From Acidobacteriota bacterium (lineage in GTDB: Bacteria; Acidobacteriota; UBA6911; RPQK01; JAPXNP01), in contig JAUWTT010000330.1 in the NCBI GenBank assembly GCA_030614585.1, forward strand, positions 1 to 5,327: a stretch of DNA of 5,327 nucleotides, written 5' to 3'. This document shows, piece after piece, positions 1 to 4,146 of the stretch. The notes below the pieces were generated by a model. It saw only the letters and a program-made list of their open reading frames with translations, ran no database searches and was not told the DNA's origin. Each line of letters opens with the position of its first letter. Positions within the stretch are counted from its first letter, which is position 1. The translations under genes and the position numbers were made by a program.

Positions 1-91
1 ATTCTTCCGCTAGGACCTTCCGGTGTGCCGTGGGAATCTTGACTCTCCCCTGAGCGTCGATTTTTGCGGGGGAATTGCCCCTAAGTACCAA
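1..91 (-). CDS. mraZ: MraZ, N-terminal fragment (runs off left edge)
   Basis: Thirty codons of transcriptional regulator MraZ, continuing beyond position 1. MraZ is normally the first gene of the division and cell-wall (dcw) cluster; it is a DNA-binding protein with two SpoVT/AbrB-type swapped-hairpin domains, usually about 140-150 residues. The visible part is the start of domain 1: M-V-L-R-G-N then A-K-I-D-A-Q-G-R-V-K-I-P, which carries the family's D-x-x-x-R signature (D12, R16) and the K-I-P turn. The start is TTG at 91-89. It is the only start candidate, because an in-frame TAA lies at 115-113 and no ATG or GTG lies between. A purine-rich ribosome site (AGAGGGGG, 105-98) sits 6 nt before it. 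A longer frame on the same strand (231-10) hides this gene but resembles nothing. Family assignment rests on 30 residues, but the match is characteristic. By family knowledge rsmH and ftsL would follow to the left. Confidence 0.85.
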   Translation of the reverse strand, partial: MVLRGNSPAKIDAQGRVKIPTAHRKVLAEE

Positions 92-97
92 CGCTGA

Positions 98-105
98 CCC
101 CCTCT
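98..105 (-). promoter_or_regulatory. Ribosome binding site supporting the TTG start of mraZ
   Basis: On the minus strand AGAGGGGG precedes the TTG codon by 6 nt (TCAGCG spacer). It decides the start of mraZ, since the upstream in-frame TAA at 115-113 excludes anything longer. Confidence 0.6.
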
Positions 106-121
106 CTCTTGCTTAAAACGA

Positions 122-164
122 CCAAATGGGACCAAATCGATCCAATCTAATCCAAAATAGTCCA
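122..164 (-). promoter_or_regulatory. Putative MraZ operator: five TGG repeats at exact 10-bp spacing
   Basis: Read on the minus strand, TGG occurs at 164-162, 154-152, 144-142, 134-132 and 124-122, with no deviation from a 10-bp period. The five cores are TGGAC, TGGAT, TGGAT, TGGTC and TGGTC, four of them preceded by T, giving roughly T-TGG-W-Y. Direct repeats at one-turn spacing in the mraZ leader are the known mode of MraZ autoregulation; E. coli uses TGGGN boxes with 5-nt spacers, which is also a 10-bp period. Here the array ends 30 nt before the mraZ start codon, and its first box overlaps the proposed -10 element, so binding should block the promoter. The repeats are seen directly; the role is inferred from the adjacent mraZ. 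Confidence 0.75.
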
Positions 165-185
165 TCATTTCGCACCATGTGTCAA
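157..185 (-). promoter_or_regulatory. Putative mraZ (dcw) promoter
   Basis: On the minus strand a consensus -35, TTGACA (185-180), is followed after 17 nt by GACTAT (162-157), a weak -10 that keeps only the A at position 2 and the final A-T. Transcription would begin near position 150, leaving a leader of about 60 nt. The TGG repeats cover the -10 and the start site. The -35 is convincing and the -10 is the weak point. Confidence 0.5.
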
Positions 186-394
186 GGAAAATCTTCATTT
201 GGGCCTCTTTGTGCGAAAAGGTAATACTCAAAGGTGCTTTGCGGTGGATTGTTGAAGCCGGAACTCACAGTGAATGGCTTGGTTCAACCCCATAGCTTGG
301 CTTGCCTAAAATGGGAGCTGTTTCGCGGGTCTCGGCATCTGGATTCTTGTCGAAAAATCTCGTATCGTTACTTCGGGCGAGTAAACCTCAGATC

Positions 395-399
395 GGAGG
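395..399 (+). promoter_or_regulatory. Ribosome binding site setting the DUF6807 start
   Basis: GGAGG stands 8 nt before the ATG at 408. It selects that codon over the upstream in-frame ATG at 234, which has no comparable site and would put 58 non-conserved residues ahead of the signal peptide. Confidence 0.7.
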
Positions 400-407
400 C
401 GAGAGGA

Positions 408-1352
408 ATGAGTATAAGACAGATCCTTCTCCGCGCGTTTGCAGCGACTCTTGTTTGTTCCAGCATCAGCTTTGCGTCCAGCCCAGCACTCCCGGTTGAA
501 TTGAAGAGTGTTGTGGAGGAGTCAAAGGTTGAGGTTTGGGTCGATGGGGATCTCTTCACGGTTTACCAATACGGCTCCACATACAAGGAGAAGCCGGTCT
601 TCTACCCGCTGTTCTCTCCTGATGGAGTGCTGGTTGTCAGAGAACTCTCGTTTGTGGACCAGGAGTTACTGAAGAGTCAGGACCACCATCACCATCAGTC
701 TGTGTTCATGGGTTATGGGGACGTGGACGGTAAAGACTTCTGGAGCTCCCATGATGGTGAGCGGATTGTTCATAAAGGGATAATTGAGGTTTCCGACAGT
801 CTTGCCGTGTTTTCCGAGTGGGTCGATGGGGAGGGAGAACCGACGCTCGATGAGATTAGAAGAGTTGAATTTGGAGCTACGGCAGATTCTCGATGGATGG
901 ATCACACGATTACACTCCTCTCCAAGAAGGTCCAACTCCATTTCAATGACACCAAGGAAGGGATGTTTGCGATTCGCCTGGCTGATGAATTGCGGGAAGA
1001 TGAAGGTACAGGGAGATATATCAATGCTTTCGGCTGGGAGACCTCCAAAGAGATCTGGGGAAAGCGGGCTCCCTGGGTGGCGATCCGGGGGTCAGTGCAG
1101 GGAAAAGACGTTAGCATCGCCATTTTCGAGCACCCATCAACCGAGAACTATCCTTCTTACTGGCACGCAAGGGCGTATGGCCTGTTCGCGGTGAATCCTT
1201 TTGGACGGAAGGACTTTGTCAAAGGGAGCACTCCTCTTGACACGGTTCTGGCACCCAATGAGACCTTCAGGTTTCGGTATCGGATAGTTGTCTACAGTGG
1301 CAAAGTCAGTAAGGAACGTCTCGACGAAGATTACTGGGCTTATATCAACTGA
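408..1352 (+). CDS. Secreted DUF6807 family protein ('PmoA-like'), 314 aa
   Basis: An exported protein of the DUF6807 family (Pfam label 'methane oxygenase PmoA'). I would not take that label as function: there are no membrane spans as in particulate methane monooxygenase, and the family is widespread in organisms that do not use methane. Residues 1-23 form a Sec signal peptide: Arg at 4 and 9, a hydrophobic core from about 10 to 22, and a likely cut after S-F-A (21-23). Cys17 is not in a lipobox. Family landmarks in order are K-P-V-F-Y-P-L-F-S-P-D-G-V (62-74), the histidine cluster D-H-H-H-H-Q-S (92-98, usually D-H-P-H-H-R-G), G-D-V-D-G-K-D-F-W (104-112), W-V-A-I-R-G (223-228) and Y-W-H-A-R-x-Y-G-L-F-A-V-N-P-F-G (251-266). 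The His cluster and W-H-A-R look like a metal or ligand site, which is inference. No enzyme activity can be named. The gene stands alone, divergent from mraZ and overlapping its right neighbour tail to tail by 13 bp. Confidence 0.85.
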   Translation: MSIRQILLRAFAATLVCSSISFASSPALPVELKSVVEESKVEVWVDGDLFTVYQYGSTYKEKPVFYPLFSPDGVLVVRELSFVDQELLKSQDHHHHQSVFMGYGDVDGKDFWSSHDGERIVHKGIIEVSDSLAVFSEWVDGEGEPTLDEIRRVEFGATADSRWMDHTITLLSKKVQLHFNDTKEGMFAIRLADELREDEGTGRYINAFGWETSKEIWGKRAPWVAIRGSVQGKDVSIAIFEHPSTENYPSYWHARAYGLFAVNPFGRKDFVKGSTPLDTVLAPNETFRFRYRIVVYSGKVSKERLDEDYWAYIN

Positions 1353-1894
1353 GGGTCGATGGACGGAAACGGGAGTGCGCCGGGGTAATCCGGTTCGGCC
1401 GTTTTCTTCTTCGCGCTCCACTCCTCGATCACCAACTCGAAGACACTGGTTCTGAGAAGTTCCCCTTTCGTAATAGGACGGTAATCCTGGCCGGCTGTCA
1501 GGTGCGGGAAGTACTTCTCCATCAGCAATTCAAGCCCGCCTTGAGGGTCTTTAGCAATTCTGGCTTTTCCAAAAATAACAACCGAAGCATATTCGACACT
1601 GAACTCGAGTGCGGTGTCCGCCGGAAGCAATCGCCCCATCGACGTCACAGTGAAACAAACACGCGGGTTAGCTTCGATGTTTGTTCTGAGGCGCCCGAGA
1701 TGCGCGGTGTGAAAGTAGATGGAATTCCGATTCTCATCGAAGACAAACAGAATGTTTGTGAGGAATGGATGGTCGTCAAGGGCCGTTCCGACCACGCCGG
1801 CCGGGGCCTTCTGCAGGAATGAACGAATCCACTTTTCGTCCGTTACCTCTCGATCTGCCCGCCGGATAGAGGATCGACCTACGTTCTTTTCCAT
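1340..1894 (-). CDS. Pyridoxamine 5'-phosphate oxidase family FMN split-barrel protein, 184 aa
   Basis: A cytoplasmic protein of the PNPOx-like split-barrel superfamily, in the NimA / Pyridox_ox_2 type group. Such proteins bind FMN, or sometimes heme or F420, and mostly act as small flavin reductases; the true substrate here is unknown. Visible family pattern: R-A-D-R-E-V-T-D-E-K-W-I (12-23), A-P-A-G-V-V-G-T-A (30-38, first strand), D-H-P-F-L-T-N-I-L-F-V-F-D (41-53), I-Y-F-H-T-A-x-x-G-R (59-68, typical cofactor-phosphate segment), N-P-R-V-C-F-T-V (76-83), the long strand with E-F-S-V-E-Y-A-S-V-V-I-F-G-K-A (97-111), and a C-terminal F-E-L-V-I-E-E-W-S-A-K-K-K (152-164). It is not pdxH, being shorter and lacking that enzyme's C-terminal motif. 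The ATG at 1894-1892 has AGGAG (1904-1900) 5 nt upstream. Its last codons overlap the convergent DUF6807 gene. It is monocistronic as far as can be seen. Confidence 0.88.
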   Translation of the reverse strand: MEKNVGRSSIRRADREVTDEKWIRSFLQKAPAGVVGTALDDHPFLTNILFVFDENRNSIYFHTAHLGRLRTNIEANPRVCFTVTSMGRLLPADTALEFSVEYASVVIFGKARIAKDPQGGLELLMEKYFPHLTAGQDYRPITKGELLRTSVFELVIEEWSAKKKTAEPDYPGALPFPSIDPQLI

Positions 1895-1899
1895 GTTTG

Positions 1900-1904
1900 C
1901 TCCT
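1900..1904 (-). promoter_or_regulatory. Ribosome binding site of the PNPOx-like gene
   Basis: AGGAG on the minus strand, 5 nt (CAAAC) from the ATG. A second SD-like AGGAGG lies farther upstream inside the near-palindrome at 1927-1938, but no start codon follows it at the right distance. Confidence 0.7.
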
Positions 1905-1995
1905 ATGTAACTTGCCCGTACGAATTCCTCCTGGGAGGTTGTCTGTAGTGAAGCTTCGCCAATCGTACCTTACTTACGCCTGGCATGGGAGGGTT

Positions 1996-2114
1996 TTGAG
2001 TCTTGGGTCTTGAGTCTTGAGTCTTGGGTCTTGAGTCTTGAGGTTTGGGTCTTGAGGTTTGAGGTTTGGGTCTTGAGGTTTGAGGTTTGGGTCTTGAGTC
2101 GTGGGTCTTGAGTC
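1996..2114. repeat. Heptanucleotide tandem array, 17 units of 7 bp with a 21-bp superperiod
   Basis: Seventeen uninterrupted 7-bp units occupy 119 bp. Only three types recur: A = TTGAGTC, B = TTGGGTC, C = TTGAGGT, plus one GTGGGTC (D, 2101-2107). In order they read A B A A B A C B C C B C C B A D A. B falls at units 2, 5, 8, 11 and 14, so a 21-bp pattern overlies the 7-bp one; the left part repeats A-B-A and the middle part C-B-C. The array starts within a T/G-rich lead-in at 1991 and decays to TCTCGGC after 2114. Such arrays resemble the short tandemly repeated repetitive (STRR) heptamers described in cyanobacteria, and similar ones occur in several environmental phyla. Function is unknown; slipped-strand expansion explains the structure. 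Confidence 0.95.
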
Positions 2115-2156
2115 TCGGCGAGGTTAACTGACAAATCACCTACAAGGCCTTAGATC

Positions 2157-2195
2157 TTCGAGCTTGAATATTGTTTCGAACTTCGAACTTCTGAT
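2157..2195. repeat. Second short heptad cluster (TTCGAAC type)
   Basis: TTCGAGC (2157-2163) and TTGAATA (2164-2170) are followed by a 4-nt spacer TTGT, then two perfect copies of TTCGAAC (2175-2181, 2182-2188) and TTCTGAT (2189-2195). The 7-bp register and the leading TT match the larger array 43 bp to the left, but the unit sequence is different. It ends about 30 bp before the proS stop codon. Confidence 0.6.
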
Positions 2196-2225
2196 TTCCG
2201 TTTGGGCGTGGGATGCTTGCGCTCG

Positions 2226-3932
2226 TCACAGAGGAAACTGGTTCAGTATCTTCTCAACCGCTTCCAGTGCTTCCGTGGTAGGTACCGTTACCGTCTCCCG
2301 ATCAGCACGAGAGAACACTTCAACTTCTCCCTGTGTGAGTTTCCTCCCCAGGGTTAGTCGCAACGGAATTCCGATCAGTTCGGCATCTTTGAACTTGACT
2401 CCAGGTCGCTCATCTCGATCATCGAGCAGACAATCGATACCCCTGGCATTCAACTGCTCGTAGAAGTCTTCTGCGAGAGCGCGGTGTTCTTCATCGTCGG
2501 GCCGAAGCAAGGTAATCACCACTTGGTAGGGTGCGATACTTCTGGGCAGAACGATTCCCAGGTCATCGTTGTACAGTTCGACGGCCGCTGCCAGGATTCT
2601 CTCCACTCCAATGCCGTAACTCCCCATGACGAGAGGTGACTCCTGGCCCTCTGCATTCAGGACAGTCGCCTTCATGGAAGAACTGTATTTCAAGCCTAGT
2701 TTGAAGATGTGCCCGACCTCGATAGCTTTTGCGACTTTCACCGGAGTCCCGCACGATGAGCATGGGTCTCCCTCCTGGACTTCACGAATATCTGCATAAG
2801 GGGCTGTGAAATCGACTTCGGGTGTCACATTAACGAGGTGGTAATCGTCCCGATTGGCACCGCACACCAGGTTACGGCGTCCTTCGAGCGCCTTGTCGGC
2901 CAGAACCCGGATCTCTTTGATTCCAACGGGCCCAAGGCTGCCGGGATCGGCTCCAAATATCTCACGGATCTCGTCCGGCATCGCTGGTCGAAAGATCTCA
3001 CTGCTCAAGACACCGGCAAGTTTCGGTTCGCTCAGTTGGTGGTCCCCCCTGAGCAGAATCAGGTAAGGGTTGTTTTCCACGATCAAGACCAGCGACTTGA
3101 TTTGTCTGCTCTTCGGGATTTTCAGAAAGGTGCTGACTTCCTCAATAGTTTTTTGCCCTGGAGTATGTACTTCAGAGAATTGTGAAGTCCCATCAGGGTC
3201 GGCAACCTGTTCAAGGTTGGATACTGCACGTTCGAGGTTGGCAGCGTACCCACACTTAGAGCAGCTAACCACCCAGTCTTCTCCAGCGTCGCTGAAGACC
3301 ACGAACTCCTCGGATTCACTCCCGCCCATGGCGCCCGATGCTGCTTGAACCACCAGGTATTCAAGACCGCACCGCTCAAAAATCTTTCTGTAGGCCTGCT
3401 CGTGCAGATCGTAGCTGTGATCCAGGCCCTTCCGATCAATGTCAAAGCTGTAGGAGTCCTTCATGGTGAACTGACGGACTCGCAGGAGCCCCGATTTGGG
3501 TCGGGGTTCATCCCGAAACTTCACCTGTATCTGGTACCAGATCTGGGGCAGATTGCGATAAGAACGAATCTCATCGCGGGCTATGCTTGTGAAGACCTCT
3601 TCATGGGTCATACCGAGGCAGAGATCACGTCCAGTACGGTCCTTAAGGCGAAACATGTTGTCGCCCATCGCTTCCCATCGACCCGATTCTTTCCAGATAT
3701 CGTCGGGATTCAGCGCAGGAAGATAGAACTCTTGCCCTCCCATGCGGTCCATTTCTTCTCGAATGATCTGCTCAATCTTCAGGATCGATCTACGAGCCAG
3801 TGGCAGGCAGGAGTAAATTCCCGCGCCTAATTGACGAATATATCCAGCCCTAAGTAGCAGACGATGTGAGGCGACTTCAGCGTCCGCGGGGACGTCACGA
3901 AGCGTAGGTACGAACAGTTTTGACCAGCGCAT
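2226..3932 (-). CDS. proS: Prolyl-tRNA synthetase, bacterial type with YbaK editing insertion, 568 aa
   Basis: Charges tRNA-Pro with proline in the cytosol, and through its insertion hydrolyses mischarged Ala-tRNA-Pro. It is a class II synthetase of normal bacterial length (about 570 aa). Counting from the ATG at 3932: the N-terminal segment L-R-D-V-P-A-D-A-E-V with motif 1 region about 36-72; T-H-E-E loop 109-112; motif 2 about 136-163 with K-F-R-D-E (Arg139) and R-Q-F-T-M-K-D-S-Y-S-F; C-x-x-C pairs 224/227 and 391/394 flanking the YbaK-like editing domain (about 230-390), which holds Lys279 in Q-I-K-S-L, L-R-G-D-H-Q-L-S-E-P-K and G-S-L-G-P-V; motif 3 G-S-Y-G-I-G-V-E-R (437-445); and the anticodon-binding domain from about 468 to the end. 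The frame stays open to a TTG at 3971, but family length and N-terminus favour the ATG. No Shine-Dalgarno precedes that ATG. The gene is divergent from glyA. Confidence 0.97.
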   Translation of the reverse strand: MRWSKLFVPTLRDVPADAEVASHRLLLRAGYIRQLGAGIYSCLPLARRSILKIEQIIREEMDRMGGQEFYLPALNPDDIWKESGRWEAMGDNMFRLKDRTGRDLCLGMTHEEVFTSIARDEIRSYRNLPQIWYQIQVKFRDEPRPKSGLLRVRQFTMKDSYSFDIDRKGLDHSYDLHEQAYRKIFERCGLEYLVVQAASGAMGGSESEEFVVFSDAGEDWVVSCSKCGYAANLERAVSNLEQVADPDGTSQFSEVHTPGQKTIEEVSTFLKIPKSRQIKSLVLIVENNPYLILLRGDHQLSEPKLAGVLSSEIFRPAMPDEIREIFGADPGSLGPVGIKEIRVLADKALEGRRNLVCGANRDDYHLVNVTPEVDFTAPYADIREVQEGDPCSSCGTPVKVAKAIEVGHIFKLGLKYSSSMKATVLNAEGQESPLVMGSYGIGVERILAAAVELYNDDLGIVLPRSIAPYQVVITLLRPDDEEHRALAEDFYEQLNARGIDCLLDDRDERPGVKFKDAELIGIPLRLTLGRKLTQGEVEVFSRADRETVTVPTTEALEAVEKILNQFPL

Positions 3933-3942
3933 AGGAAGGCAA

Positions 3943-3971
3943 TTTGTAACTGTTTGACCGCTTTTAGTCAA
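3943..3971 (-). promoter_or_regulatory. Putative proS promoter giving a nearly leaderless transcript
   Basis: On the minus strand TTGACT (3971-3966) and TACAAA (3948-3943) are separated by 17 nt, with 5/6 and 4/6 agreement to the sigma-70 consensus. The -10 ends 10 nt before the ATG at 3932, so transcription would start about 3-5 nt before the codon. That agrees with the missing Shine-Dalgarno (the preceding bases are TTGCCTTCCT). The element overlaps the TTG of the longer reading frame, which argues against that extension. Confidence 0.4.
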
Positions 3972-3992
3972 GTAGGCTAAGATGCCCTCGGG

Positions 3993-4020
3993 TTGCCCTC
4001 CTGTCCTGTTTTCATATAGT
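3993..4020 (+). promoter_or_regulatory. Putative distal glyA promoter
   Basis: TTGCCC (3993-3998) and TATAGT (4015-4020) are spaced 16 nt apart. The -10 matches 5/6 and the -35 4/6. It would give a leader of about 120 nt before the glyA ATG. I see no glycine, THF or other known riboswitch signature in that leader. Confidence 0.35.
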
Positions 4021-4100
4021 TCTTGGTAGGGTACAGGGAGAGTCGAGGGGGCTGTTTTGGCGAGAGCCTCAGACCTATCAATTTCTCGTCGCGAAGTTGT

Positions 4101-4128
4101 TTGACTGACACTCCAGGGGTTTCATAAC
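4101..4128 (+). promoter_or_regulatory. Putative proximal glyA promoter
   Basis: TTGACT (4101-4106) and CATAAC (4123-4128) are spaced 16 nt apart, with 5/6 and 4/6 agreement. The start site would lie around 4135, giving a leader of about 12 nt. It may act in tandem with the distal candidate, or only one of the two may be real. Confidence 0.4.
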
Positions 4129-4146
4129 GAAAGGTTCTTTAAGGCT

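Larger units (their letters stand above)
92..407. other. Divergent intergenic region between mraZ and the DUF6807 gene
   Basis: This 316-bp stretch holds the mraZ ribosome site, operator and promoter in its left third. The remainder, about 186-394, is the leader of the rightward DUF6807 gene. I see no convincing sigma-70 promoter there: a good -10-like TAAAAT (307-312) has no matching -35, and TTGGGC (199-204) with TAATAC (222-227) at 17 nt is weak on both sides. No RNA gene, repeat or terminator was recognised in the right part. The open frame of the DUF6807 gene extends upstream to 234, but those codons do not look like protein. Confidence 0.6.
1895..2225. other. Gene-free region between the PNPOx-like gene and proS
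   Basis: A 331-bp stretch lying downstream of proS and upstream of the PNPOx-like gene, both read leftward. It contains the ribosome site of the latter, a short near-palindrome CCTCCTGGGAGG (1927-1938, 5-bp arms), the 119-bp heptad array (1996-2114) and a second heptad cluster (2157-2195). I find no recognisable promoter and no stem-plus-T-run terminator for proS. The frame open across the heptads on the minus strand is a by-product of the 7-bp repeat. Confidence 0.7.

Noticed and set aside
10..231. 73-codon open frame on the minus strand
   Set aside because: It overlaps mraZ in another register, runs through the TGG operator repeats and the promoter, and its translation resembles no protein family. 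The mraZ frame explains the left end far better.
234..407. Upstream extension of the DUF6807 frame to an ATG at 234
   Set aside because: The added 58 residues are not conserved-looking and would bury the signal peptide. A good GGAGG site points to the ATG at 408.
687..698. Run of four His codons, as in an affinity tag or vector contamination
   Set aside because: It lies inside the conserved D-H-x-H-H motif of DUF6807, within an intact gene.
1996..2114. CRISPR array
   Set aside because: The units are contiguous 7-mers with no spacers, and no cas genes are present.
1903..2139. Minus-strand frame encoding S-R-P-K-P-Q-T type repeats
   Set aside because: It is the translation of the 7-bp array (21 bp = 7 codons), which keeps a frame open automatically. 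There is no ribosome site and no non-repeat domain.
3345..3830. 161-codon plus-strand frame
   Set aside because: It lies wholly antisense to the class II motifs of proS and shows no family resemblance or ribosome site; the same holds for the other frames inside proS, glyA and the DUF6807 gene.
3933..3971. Extension of ProS by 13 residues to a TTG
   Set aside because: Bacterial ProRS starts near the M-R-W-S-K-L motif; no ribosome site fits the TTG, and a promoter-like element overlaps it.
4044..4070. Possible terminator or riboswitch hairpin (GAGGGGGCT ... AGCCTC) before glyA
   Set aside because: The stem needs a three-base bulge, the loop is long, no T-run follows, and none of the glycine, THF or T-box conserved elements is present.
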